Of a DNA stretch of 22,961 nucleotides, positions 7,408 to 14,297 are shown in pieces. This stretch comes from an uncultured Eubacteriales bacterium (lineage in GTDB: Bacteria > Bacillota > Clostridia > Oscillospirales > Oscillospiraceae): the NCBI GenBank assembly GCA_900545405.1, contig UQYT01000040.1, positions 1 to 22,961 on the forward strand, in the 5' to 3' direction. The translations under genes were made by a program, and so were the position numbers. Numbering within the stretch: position 1 is the stretch's first letter; each line of letters starts with the position of its first letter. A model generated the notes under the pieces. That model saw only the letters and a program-made list of their open reading frames with translations, was not told the DNA's origin and ran no database searches.

Positions 7408-8076
7408 ATGCCGAACCTGCTCTTTGACTACGACGGCACGCTGCACGACAGCATGAAGATCTACGCCCCGTCCGTGCAGCTCGCCTGGGACAACCTGGCC
7501 GCCAAGGGCCTGACGGAGCCCCGGACGCTCAGCGAGGAGGAGCTGCGCCCCTGCATAGGCATGACGCCGGACGAGATGTGGGGCTATTTCGCCATGAACA
7601 TAGGCGAAGAGGAAAAGCGGGAGTGCACCAAGCTGGTGGGGGACAACATGCTCGAGCTGGTGCGCCGAGGCGAGGCAAAGCTCTATGACGGCGTGCCGGA
7701 GGCGCTCGCGGAGCTGCGCCGCCGCGGCTTCCATATGGTGCTGCTGAGCAACTGCCCCGTCTCGTATCTCGAGGCGCACACGGAACAGTTCCACCTGGAG
7801 CAATATTTCGAGGGCCTCTATTGCGCCGAGGAGTTCGGCTACCGGCCCAAGTACGAGATCTTCGAGCGCCTGCGCGGGCATTACCCCGGCCCCTTCGCCG
7901 TGGTTGGCGACCGGAGGCACGACATGGAGGCCGCGCAGCGCGGCGGCGTCCCCGCCATAGGCTGCCTCTACGGCTACGGCAGCCGGGAGGAGCTGGCCCC
8001 CGCCGCCTACCTCGCCTACGCCCCCTCCGACCTCCCCCGCCTCGCCGCCCTCTTCGCCGAGCGCTGCGGAGAATGA
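7408..8076 (+). CDS. HAD-superfamily phosphatase in the riboflavin operon
   Basis: A 222-residue class I haloacid dehalogenase-like hydrolase of the phosphoglycolate-phosphatase type. Motif I is FDYDGTL (D7 nucleophile, D9 general acid), motif II is LLSN with S114, motif III is RPK with K148, and motif IV is VVGDRRHDM with D168 and D172. A helical cap domain sits at about residues 17-90. It starts one base after the ribH stop, so it is surely cotranscribed under FMN riboswitch control. Removal of the phosphate from the RibD product is needed before RibH and is done by HAD enzymes in Bacillus and E. coli. This gene is a natural candidate, by inference from position; HAD sequence alone does not fix substrate. 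Confidence 0.85.
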   Translation: MPNLLFDYDGTLHDSMKIYAPSVQLAWDNLAAKGLTEPRTLSEEELRPCIGMTPDEMWGYFAMNIGEEEKRECTKLVGDNMLELVRRGEAKLYDGVPEALAELRRRGFHMVLLSNCPVSYLEAHTEQFHLEQYFEGLYCAEEFGYRPKYEIFERLRGHYPGPFAVVGDRRHDMEAAQRGGVPAIGCLYGYGSREELAPAAYLAYAPSDLPRLAALFAERCGE

Positions 8077-8112
8077 AAATATCCCCGGGACCACGCCGTC
8101 CCGGGGATATTT
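8077..8112 (+). terminator. Terminator of the riboflavin operon
   Basis: AAATATCCCCGGGAC (8077-8091), loop CACGCC, GTCCCGGGGATATTT (8098-8112). It is a perfect 15-pair stem beginning directly after the HAD stop codon. The trailing T-run is short (TTT within the stem, then AT), but the strength of the stem and its position support termination of rib transcription. Confidence 0.8.
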
Positions 8113-8120
8113 ATACCCTG

Positions 8121-8151
8121 AAAAAACAAAAACCGGGGTCGGAAGACCCCG
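8121..8151 (-). terminator. Terminator of the tRNA cluster
   Basis: On the minus strand: CGGGGTC, loop TTCC, GACCCCG, then GTTTTTGTTTTTT (complement of 8121-8133). It lies eight bases past the 3' end of tRNA-Val and faces the rib operon terminator, so the two convergent units each have their own stop. Confidence 0.85.
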
Positions 8152-8159
8152 ATTTTATG

Positions 8160-8236
8160 TGGTGGAGACTGCTGGACTCGAACCAGTGACCTCCTGCGTG
8201 TGAAGCAGGCGCTCTAACCTGCTGAGCTAAGCCTCC
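8160..8236 (-). tRNA. tRNA-Val (anticodon CAC)
   Basis: The minus strand folds as a full cloverleaf of 77 bases including the encoded CCA. The acceptor stem is GGAGGCT with AGTCTCC (one G-U pair), the D arm GCTC/GAGC, the anticodon stem CCTGC/GCAGG around loop TTCACAC (anticodon CAC, reads GUG), and the T arm CTGG-TTCGAGT-CCAG. The discriminator is A. Last of three tRNAs in transcription order. Confidence 0.95.
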
Positions 8237-8246
8237 ACAAAAGATT

Positions 8247-8321
8247 TGGTGACCCGTACGGGATTCGAACCCATGTTACCGCCGTGAAAGGGCGGTGTCT
8301 TAACCACTTGACCAACGGGCC
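8247..8321 (-). tRNA. tRNA-Glu (anticodon TTC)
   Basis: 75 bases including the encoded CCA. The acceptor stem is GGCCCGT with ACGGGTC (one G-U pair), the anticodon stem CCGCC/GGCGG around loop CTTTCAC (anticodon TTC, reads GAA/GAG), and the T arm has GGGTTCGAATCCC. It follows tRNA-Met after a GC-rich spacer hairpin and precedes tRNA-Val by ten bases. Confidence 0.95.
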
Positions 8322-8329
8322 ATAAGGCT

Positions 8330-8352
8330 CCGGGGCGCCAGAGGCGCCCCGG
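8330..8352 (-). other. GC-rich hairpin between tRNA-Met and tRNA-Glu
   Basis: CCGGGGCGCC (8330-8339), three-base loop, GGCGCCCCGG (8343-8352): a perfect ten-pair stem directly adjoining the CCA end of tRNA-Met. No T-run follows on the minus strand, so it is more likely an RNA processing or stability element in the tRNA precursor than a terminator. Confidence 0.6.
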
Positions 8353-8429
8353 TGGTAGCGGCGACTGGATTCGAACCGGTGACACTCCGGGTATGAACCG
8401 GATGCTCTGGCCAACTGAGCTACGCCGCC
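8353..8429 (-). tRNA. tRNA-Met (anticodon CAT, elongator)
   Basis: 77 bases including encoded CCA. The acceptor stem is GGCGGCG with CGCCGCT (terminal G-U pair, as is usual in elongator tRNA-Met), the D arm GCTC/GAGC, and the anticodon stem TCCGG/CCGGA around loop TTCATAC. The GGTTCATACCC context fits elongator Met and not the lysidine-modified tRNA-Ile, which usually has GGCTCATAACC. The T stem ACCGG/CCAGT contains a C-A mismatch in its third pair. First tRNA of the cluster, 14 bases downstream of the -10 box. Confidence 0.9.
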
Positions 8430-8443
8430 AAAAGGCAAAGTGA

Positions 8444-8472
8444 ATTATACCCGACATTGGCCAGATTGTCAA
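8444..8472 (-). promoter_or_regulatory. Consensus promoter of the tRNA cluster
   Basis: On the minus strand, TTGACA (complement of 8467-8472), a 17-base spacer and TATAAT (complement of 8444-8449): an exact match to the sigma-A/sigma-70 consensus in both boxes with ideal spacing. It reads into tRNA-Met, whose 5' end is 14 bases beyond the -10 box, fitting strong stable-RNA expression. Confidence 0.92.
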
Positions 8473-8505
8473 CACATTTTTTGGCGGCGCGGCCCTTTTT
8501 TTGCC

Positions 8506-9609
8506 TCAGACCCTCACAAGCTCGTACTTACGGCTGCCGAGGCCGATCTTCTCGGCGTGCTCGACCTGGGAGCGCCAGTCGGTGTCGGGGGAGATGTCGG
8601 TGAAGTGGTCGTGGTGGGTGTGCTCGGCCTCGCCCAGCATGCTGTTGGCCACGGGCGGCTGTGCGTTCACCGCGTCCGCGCAGGCCATGTCTATCGCCAC
8701 GGGGTCGAAGGAGGCGAACATGCCCACATCCGGCACCACGGCGGCGTCGTTTTCAAAGTGGCAGTCGCAGTAGGGGGAGATGTCTATCGCGAGGGAGATG
8801 TGGAAGTTAGGCTTGCCCTGGCAGACGGCCTTGGCGTACTCGGCGATCTTGCAGTTGAGGATGTCGTTGGCCTCGTCGTGGGCGGGGCGGACGGCGTCCT
8901 TGGGACATTCGCCTATGCAGCGGCCGCAGCCGACGCAGCGGTCGTGGTCGATGTGGCACTTGCCGTCCTCTATTATGGGCGCGCCGTGGGCGCAGATGCG
9001 CTGGCAGGCGCCGCAGCCGATGCAGTACTTCTGCTTGACAAAGGGCTTGCCCGCGGAGTGCATCTCCATCTTGCCGGCCCTGGAGCCGCCGCCCATGCCG
9101 AGGTTCTTGAGCGCGCCGCCGAAGCCGGTCATCTCATGGCCCTTGAAGTGGGAGAGGGAGATTATGATGTCCGCGTCGGCCAGGGCCTGGCCTATCTTGG
9201 CCTCCTTGACGTACTCGCCGCCCTCCACGGGGATGAGCGCCTCGTCCGTGCCCTTCAGGCCGTCGGCGATGATGGAGTGCACGCCGGTCTGGAGGGGGTT
9301 GAAGCCGTTGCGGTATGCGCTGTCGAGATGGTCGAGCGCATTTTTGCGCCCGCCGATGTAGAGCGTGTTGCAGTCGGTGAGGAAGGGCTTGCCGCCCAGC
9401 TCCTTGACATAGTCGCAGACTGTGGCGGCCCAGTTCGGGCGCAGGAAGGCGAGGTTGCCCGGCTCGCCGAAGTGCATCTTGACGGCGACGAACTTGCCGT
9501 CAAAGTCGATGCTCTCAAAGCCAGCGGCCTTCATGAGGCGGCGCAGCTTGACGAGCAGGCTCTGCCCATGGGCTCGCATGTCGGAGAAATATACTTTTGA
9601 TTCAGCCAT
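8506..9609 (-). CDS. DUF362 domain protein with 2x[4Fe-4S] ferredoxin insert
   Basis: A 367-residue iron-sulfur protein of the DUF362 family, whose biochemical role is not established. About residues 35-190 form DUF362-type sequence (VAVKMHFGEPGN, SLSHFKGHEMTGFGGALKNLGMG). A ferredoxin segment then follows, with C196-C199-C202-C206 and C225-C228-C231-C235, predicting two [4Fe-4S] clusters, after which the DUF362 fold continues (ISPYCDCH, FASFDPVAIDMACAD). No signal peptide or membrane segment is seen, so it is probably cytoplasmic. I start at MAESKVYF because GGGAGG lies ten bases upstream; ATGs further upstream are too close to that site. It is divergent from the hyp-hydrogenase operon and may exchange electrons with it, which is only inferred from position. 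Confidence 0.9.
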   Translation of the reverse strand: MAESKVYFSDMRAHGQSLLVKLRRLMKAAGFESIDFDGKFVAVKMHFGEPGNLAFLRPNWAATVCDYVKELGGKPFLTDCNTLYIGGRKNALDHLDSAYRNGFNPLQTGVHSIIADGLKGTDEALIPVEGGEYVKEAKIGQALADADIIISLSHFKGHEMTGFGGALKNLGMGGGSRAGKMEMHSAGKPFVKQKYCIGCGACQRICAHGAPIIEDGKCHIDHDRCVGCGRCIGECPKDAVRPAHDEANDILNCKIAEYAKAVCQGKPNFHISLAIDISPYCDCHFENDAAVVPDVGMFASFDPVAIDMACADAVNAQPPVANSMLGEAEHTHHDHFTDISPDTDWRSQVEHAEKIGLGSRKYELVRV

Positions 9610-9641
9610 GTGAGGCATACCTCCCAGAAAGGTTTTGTACA

Positions 9642-9670
9642 ATTTTAACACATCAGGGCCGCAATAACAA
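9642..9670 (-). promoter_or_regulatory. Promoter of the DUF362 gene
   Basis: On the minus strand, TTGTTA (complement of 9665-9670), a 17-base spacer and TAAAAT (complement of 9642-9647). The last part of the spacer reads CCTGATGTGT, the same CCTGATGT octamer that precedes the -10 box of the opposing hypF promoter. Confidence 0.7.
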
Positions 9671-9688
9671 CCATTGCCGAAGACGTTA

Positions 9689-9702
9689 ATTTGTTGACAA
9701 AT
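9689..9702. promoter_or_regulatory. Candidate operator palindrome over the hypF -35 box
   Basis: ATTTGT (9689-9694), TG, ACAAAT (9697-9702): a perfect 6-2-6 inverted repeat that covers the TTGACA box of the hypF promoter. The position fits a repressor site. The binding protein is unknown; it does not match the clostridial Rex or FNR consensus that I know. Confidence 0.45.
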
Positions 9703-9722
9703 AGTATGCCTGATGTTAGAAT
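9694..9722 (+). promoter_or_regulatory. Promoter of the hyp-hydrogenase operon
   Basis: TTGACA (9694-9699), a 17-base spacer and TAGAAT (9717-9722). It predicts transcription from about 9729, giving a leader of roughly 55 bases before the hypF TTG start. No intrinsic terminator is seen between here and 22721, so this may drive the whole 18-gene unit. Confidence 0.8.
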
Positions 9723-9784
9723 CAAAACAGGATGTGAGGCGTTTATCGCCACAAATGTGAAAATATTAACATTATTGGGGAAAA

Positions 9785-12013
9785 TTGACAAAGCTGCAGA
9801 TAGAGGTCCGCGGAATAGTACAGGGAGTTGGGTTCCGTCCGTTCGTGCACAGGCTGGTGAAGGAGCACGGCCTGTCTGGCTGGGTGCGGAACACCGCAGA
9901 CGGCGCCGGGCTCGAGCTCGAGGGAGAGGAGCCGGCGCTTGAGGCGTTTCTGGCCGCACTGAGGGAGGACGCGCCGCCGCTGGCGCTCATCGAGTCCGTG
10001 GAGGCCCGCCCCGTGCAGGGGGGAGAGCACTTTGAGGGCTTCAGCATAGTCCCGAGCGAGCGCGGTGAGCGTATGCGGACGCTGGTCTCGCCGGACGCGG
10101 GCATCTGCCCGGACTGCCTGCGCGAGCTGCTCGACCCTGCCGACAGGCGGTACCGCTACCCCTTCATAAACTGCACCAACTGCGGACCGAGATTCACGAT
10201 AATAAAATCCGTCCCCTACGACCGGGCGTACACCTCCATGTCGGAGTTTCCGATGTGCCCGGACTGCGAGGCGGAGTTTGAGGACATAGAAAACCGGCGC
10301 TACCACGCGCAGCCGAACTGCTGCCCCGTCTGCGGGCCAAAGACCTTCTTCCTCGACGGAGAGGGCCGCCGGCTGCCGGGCGACGGCATCGAGGCGGCGC
10401 GGAGCCTCTTAAAATCGGGCGGCATCCTCTGCGTCAAGGGCCTGGGCGGGATGCACCTTGCCTGCCTCGCGGAGGACACTCAGGCCGTGGCGCGGCTCCG
10501 GCGGCGCAAGCACAGGGACGAAAAGCCCTTCGCCGTGATGTGCCGGGACGCCGCCGCCGCAAGGCGGCTCTGCGAGCTCTCGGAGGCCGAGGAGCGGGCG
10601 CTGACGTCCTTCCGTAAGCCCATCGTGCTGCTCAAAAAGCGCGCCCGGGGCACATACATGCACCTGAGCGAGAACAACTCCATCGGCGTCATGCTGCCGT
10701 ACACGCCGCTGCACGTCCTGCTCCTGGGCGAGGACCTCGACTGCCTCGTGATGACGAGCGCGAACCTCTCCGAAACACCTATTGTATATAAAAACGCCGA
10801 GGCGCTGGAAAAGCTCCGGGGCATCGCGGACGGCTTTCTGCTGCACGACCGCGAGATACTCACGCGCTGCGACGACTCGCTCATACGCATATACGAGGGC
10901 CGGGACTACCCCGTCCGGCGCTCGCGCGGCTACGTGCCGTATCCGATTTCAGTGAAGCACCTCGCTGAAGGGCTGCTCGCCTGCGGGGCGGAGCAGAAGG
11001 CGGGCTTCTGTCTTGCGAAGAACGGCCACGCCTTCCCGAGCCAGCACATAGGCGACCTCAAGAACCTGGAGACGCTCGACTGCTATGAGGAGCAGCTGCG
11101 CCACTTCGCGCGGCTCTTCGACTTCGAGCCCCGGGCCGTGGCCTGCGACATGCACCCGGACTATCTCTCCACCGCCGCGGCGGAGGAGCTGGCGGCAAAG
11201 CGGCGCATCCCGCTCCTGAGAGTGCAGCACCACCACGCGCACATGGTCTCCTGCATGGCGGACAACTGCCTGGAGGGCGAGTGCCTGGGCCTCATCTGGG
11301 ACGGCACGGGCTATGGTACAGACGGCGCGACCTGGGGCGGGGAACTGCTCGCGGGCGGCGCGCGGGGCTTTGAGCGGCTCGGCTCGATAAGGCCCATCCC
11401 GCTCCCGGGCGGGGACCTCGCGGTGCTGGAGATACGGCGCATCGCCGAGGCGCTGAGGTTTGAATCCGGCCTCGCGGGGGAGGATCCCCTGCTGCGCCGG
11501 ATGCTGGAGCGGGGCGTCTCCTGCCCGAAGAGCTCCGGCATGGGCCGCCTCTTCGACGGGGTCTGCGCCCTCGCGGGCATACGCGCGGAGAGCAGCTACG
11601 AGGGCCAGGGCGCCGTCCTACTCGAGGCCGCGGCGGACGAGGCCGAGCTCGGGGAGTACGACCTCGCCTTCGAGGACAATGTCTTTGACTGGCGGCCGAT
11701 GATAAGGCAGATCGCCGCCCTGGGCGAGGCTCCGGGGACGGTCGCGGCAAAGTTTATGAACACGCTCGTGAGCATGGCGGCGGCGCAGTGCCGCGCGGCG
11801 GCGGAGCAGACCGGACTCCGGCGCGTGGTGCTCTCGGGCGGGGTGTTTCAGAATATGTATCTCATGGAGCGCCTGCCGCGCGCGCTGAAGGCGGCGGGGC
11901 TCGAGGTGTACACGCACAGCCGGGTGTCGCCCAACGACGAGGGCGTGGCGCTCGGACAGTTGATGATCCTGGAGGCAAGTTATGTGTCTGGCGGTACCGC
12001 TGAAGATAGTTGA
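9785..12013 (+). CDS. hypF: Carbamoyltransferase HypF, [NiFe]-hydrogenase maturation
   Basis: Converts carbamoyl phosphate to a carbamoyl adenylate and passes the group to the HypE C-terminal cysteine, the source of the active-site cyanide ligands. The 742 residues match the family. In order: an acylphosphatase domain (1-90, VRGIVQGVGFRPF), two zinc fingers with exact C-x2-C-x18-C-x2-C spacing (C108/C111/C130/C133 and C158/C161/C180/C183), a YrdC-like domain (about 195-380), and a Kae1-like carbamoyltransferase domain with HHHAHMVSCMADN and LSGGVFQNMYL. The start is TTG at 9785; an in-frame TAA at 9767 excludes earlier starts, and GGGG at 9777-9780 is only a weak ribosome site. It overlaps hypC by 32 bases. 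Confidence 0.96.
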   Translation: MTKLQIEVRGIVQGVGFRPFVHRLVKEHGLSGWVRNTADGAGLELEGEEPALEAFLAALREDAPPLALIESVEARPVQGGEHFEGFSIVPSERGERMRTLVSPDAGICPDCLRELLDPADRRYRYPFINCTNCGPRFTIIKSVPYDRAYTSMSEFPMCPDCEAEFEDIENRRYHAQPNCCPVCGPKTFFLDGEGRRLPGDGIEAARSLLKSGGILCVKGLGGMHLACLAEDTQAVARLRRRKHRDEKPFAVMCRDAAAARRLCELSEAEERALTSFRKPIVLLKKRARGTYMHLSENNSIGVMLPYTPLHVLLLGEDLDCLVMTSANLSETPIVYKNAEALEKLRGIADGFLLHDREILTRCDDSLIRIYEGRDYPVRRSRGYVPYPISVKHLAEGLLACGAEQKAGFCLAKNGHAFPSQHIGDLKNLETLDCYEEQLRHFARLFDFEPRAVACDMHPDYLSTAAAEELAAKRRIPLLRVQHHHAHMVSCMADNCLEGECLGLIWDGTGYGTDGATWGGELLAGGARGFERLGSIRPIPLPGGDLAVLEIRRIAEALRFESGLAGEDPLLRRMLERGVSCPKSSGMGRLFDGVCALAGIRAESSYEGQGAVLLEAAADEAELGEYDLAFEDNVFDWRPMIRQIAALGEAPGTVAAKFMNTLVSMAAAQCRAAAEQTGLRRVVLSGGVFQNMYLMERLPRALKAAGLEVYTHSRVSPNDEGVALGQLMILEASYVSGGTAEDS

Positions 12014-12203
12014 AATAGACGGTCTGAACGCCGTCGGCGAGGTGGAGGGCCTGCGCCGGCGGATGAGGCTGGACTTCATAAAGGAGCCGAAGCTGGGCGA
12101 ATACGTCATCGTCCACGCGGGCTTTGCCATAGAGCGGCTGCCGGAGCAGCAGGCGCTCGAGGACATTGCGGAGTGGGCGGAGGTCGAAAATGCGCTCCGC
12201 TGA
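11982..12203 (+). CDS. hypC: Hydrogenase maturation chaperone HypC
   Basis: Small HypC/HybG/HupF protein (73 residues, typical) that works with HypD to assemble the Fe(CN)2CO unit and delivers it to the hydrogenase large subunit. The N-terminal MCLAVPLKI is diagnostic; C2, exposed after removal of Met, is the functional cysteine. A beta-barrel-like middle (AVGEVEGLRRRMRL) and VIVHAGFAIERL also fit. It starts inside the 3' end of hypF, with GGAGG seven bases upstream of the ATG, and its own end overlaps hypD by 14 bases, so the maturation genes are tightly coupled. Confidence 0.96.
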   Translation: MCLAVPLKIVEIDGLNAVGEVEGLRRRMRLDFIKEPKLGEYVIVHAGFAIERLPEQQALEDIAEWAEVENALR

Positions 12204-13251
12204 GATAATAGAGAGGATAAACGCCCTCCCCAAAATGCGCGTCCGGCTCATGGAGGTCTGCGGCACACACACGATGGCCATAGCCCGCGCGGGGCTCAAG
12301 CGGCTGCTGCCGGAGGGCGTGGAGCTGGTCTCCGGCCCCGGCTGCCCGGTCTGCGTGACGCCGCCGGAGCTGATGGACGCGGCGCTGGAGCTGGCCTCGA
12401 GGCCCGGCGTCACCGTTGCGAGCTACGGCGACATGCTCCGTGTCCCCGGCTCGAGGCGGGGCGACGACCTCGCCCACCGCAGGGCGCGCGGCGGCTCCGT
12501 GGAGCTGGTGTACTCGCCCATGGACGCCGTGGAGCTGGCGAAAAAGCACCCGGAGCGCGAGGTGGTGTTCCTCGGCGTCGGTTTCGAGACCACCGCCCCC
12601 GGCACGGCGGCAAGCGCCCTCGCTGCAAGGGAGCAGGGCGTCAAAAACTACTCCGTGTTCACAATGCTGCGCCTGGTCGAACCAGCGCTCAGAGCGCTCA
12701 TCGGCTCCGAGGGCTTCGACGTGCAGGGCTTCCTCTGCCCGGGCCACGTCGCGGTCATCACCGGTGCGGAGCACTTCAGGTTTCTGCCCGGGGAATACGG
12801 CCTGCCCGCCGTCGTCGCGGGCTTTGAGCCGGAGGACATACTGCTCTCGGTCTACGAACTGCTGCGCATGCTCGCGGACGGAAAACCCGGTCTCGTGAAC
12901 GAATACTCCCGCGCGGTTAGCCCCGGCGGGAACGCCCTGGCGCAGGAGATGCTCCGCCGGGCCTTCGTGCCCGTCCGGGCCTCCTGGCGCGGCCTCGGCG
13001 AGATAGAGGCGAGCGGCCTCGCCTTCGCGCCGGAGCTTTCGGACTACGACGCCGTGAAAAAGCTCGGCATAGAAATTGGCAAAGGGGCCCCTCCCACGGC
13101 CTGCCGCTGCGGCGAGGTCATAACGGGCCGGATGCCCCCGGAGGGCTGCCCGCTCTTTGGAAAAATGTGCACGCCGGAGGACCCCGTCGGGCCCTGCATG
13201 GTGTCCTCGGAGGGCGCCTGCGCCGCGGCGTACAAATATCGGGAGTGCTGA
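12190..13251 (+). CDS. hypD: Hydrogenase maturation protein HypD
   Basis: [4Fe-4S] scaffold protein on which, together with HypC, the iron centre receives its CN and CO ligands. I start at ATG 12190 (353 residues), with GGAGG at 12179-12183 six bases upstream, in preference to an in-frame TTG at 12166. The conserved cysteines are in EVCGTHT (C24) and GPGCPVCVTP (C52, C55). VVFLGVGFETTAP, FLCPGHVAVITG and the C-terminal cluster region GCPLFGKMCTPEDPVGPCMVSSEGAC are family landmarks. The TGA stop is one base before the hypE ATG. Confidence 0.96.
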   Translation: MRSAEIIERINALPKMRVRLMEVCGTHTMAIARAGLKRLLPEGVELVSGPGCPVCVTPPELMDAALELASRPGVTVASYGDMLRVPGSRRGDDLAHRRARGGSVELVYSPMDAVELAKKHPEREVVFLGVGFETTAPGTAASALAAREQGVKNYSVFTMLRLVEPALRALIGSEGFDVQGFLCPGHVAVITGAEHFRFLPGEYGLPAVVAGFEPEDILLSVYELLRMLADGKPGLVNEYSRAVSPGGNALAQEMLRRAFVPVRASWRGLGEIEASGLAFAPELSDYDAVKKLGIEIGKGAPPTACRCGEVITGRMPPEGCPLFGKMCTPEDPVGPCMVSSEGACAAAYKYREC

Positions 13252-13252
13252 T

Positions 13253-14245
13253 ATGGACGATATAATAACCCTCGACTACGGCAGCGGCGGCAAAAAGACG
13301 GCCGCCCTCATAGATGAGCTGATCCTCCCCGCGCTCGGCAACAGCGAGCTCAACGCCCTCGGCGACGGGGCGATATTGGACGGCGCCCTCGCCTTTTCGA
13401 CGGACAGCTTTGTCGTCAGCCCGCTCTTCTTCCCGGGCGGGGACATAGGCAAGCTCAGCGTCTGCGGCACGGTGAACGACCTCGCCATGTGCGGCGCGGA
13501 ACCGAAATACCTCAGCCTCGCCCTCATCATCGAAGAGGGCCTGCCCACCGCCGACCTGCGCCGCATCGTCGCCTCGATAAAGGCCGCGGCGGAGGGCGCG
13601 GGCGTCGCCGTAGTCACCGGCGACACCAAGGTGGTCGAGCGGGGCAGAGGGGATGGGGTTTACATAACAACATCCGGCATAGGTCTCGTGAAGTACCCCG
13701 GCCTCGGCCCGGACAAGATGCGCCCGGGCGACGCGGTGCTCATCTCGGGCACGGCGGGCGACCACGGCGCGGCGGTAATGCTCGCGCGCGACGGCCTGCT
13801 CGAAGGTGAGCTGAGGTCCGACTGCGCGGCGCTGAACGGGCTCGCCTCGGCCCTGCTGGGGAGCGGGGCGGCCGTGCGCGTGCTGCGCGACCCGACGCGC
13901 GGCGGCGCGGCGACGACGCTCTGCGAGTTTGCGGAGAGCGCCGCTCTCGGCATAGAGCTCGACGAGGAGGCGATACCCGTCCGGCGGGACGTGGCCGCGG
14001 CCTGTGCGCTCCTGGGGCTTGACCCGCTCTACTGCGCCAACGAGGGCAAAATGCTCGCCGTCGTGGCGCCCGAGGACGCCGAGGCGGCGCTGGCGACGCT
14101 CCGCAGCCGCCCGGAGGGCGAAAACGCCGCGATAATAGGCCGCGTGACTGCCGAGCGGCCCGGAAAAGTGGTACTCCGCACCCGCGCGGGGGGAGGCCGG
14201 ATATTGCAGAAGCTCTCCGGCGCACAGCTCCCGCGCATATGTTAG
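13253..14245 (+). CDS. hypE: Hydrogenase maturation protein HypE
   Basis: ATP-dependent dehydratase that converts the carbamoyl group placed on its C-terminal cysteine by HypF into a thiocyanate, the cyanide donor for the active site. I start at MDDIITLDYGSGG (330 residues); in-frame codons upstream lie within hypD. It has an AIRS/PurM-like fold, with DGAILDGALAFSTDSFVVSP in the N-terminal domain and DPTRGGAATTLCEFA further on. It ends exactly in PRIC, the required C-terminal motif with the reactive Cys. The usual HGSGG-type motif near the start reads YGSGG here. A 52-base AT-rich gap follows before the first hydrogenase gene. Confidence 0.95.
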   Translation: MDDIITLDYGSGGKKTAALIDELILPALGNSELNALGDGAILDGALAFSTDSFVVSPLFFPGGDIGKLSVCGTVNDLAMCGAEPKYLSLALIIEEGLPTADLRRIVASIKAAAEGAGVAVVTGDTKVVERGRGDGVYITTSGIGLVKYPGLGPDKMRPGDAVLISGTAGDHGAAVMLARDGLLEGELRSDCAALNGLASALLGSGAAVRVLRDPTRGGAATTLCEFAESAALGIELDEEAIPVRRDVAAACALLGLDPLYCANEGKMLAVVAPEDAEAALATLRSRPEGENAAIIGRVTAERPGKVVLRTRAGGGRILQKLSGAQLPRIC

Positions 14246-14297
14246 CCCGCAATTTGTCAAATATATGTCAATTTTTGAGAACAAAGAGGTGGAAAAG

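Noticed and set aside
8353..8429. tRNA with CAT anticodon as lysidine-type tRNA-Ile or initiator tRNA
   Set aside because: The anticodon-loop context GGTTCATACCC and acceptor ends match elongator Met. An initiator would show the GGG/CCC anticodon-stem pairs and a C-A type 1-72 mismatch, which are not seen.
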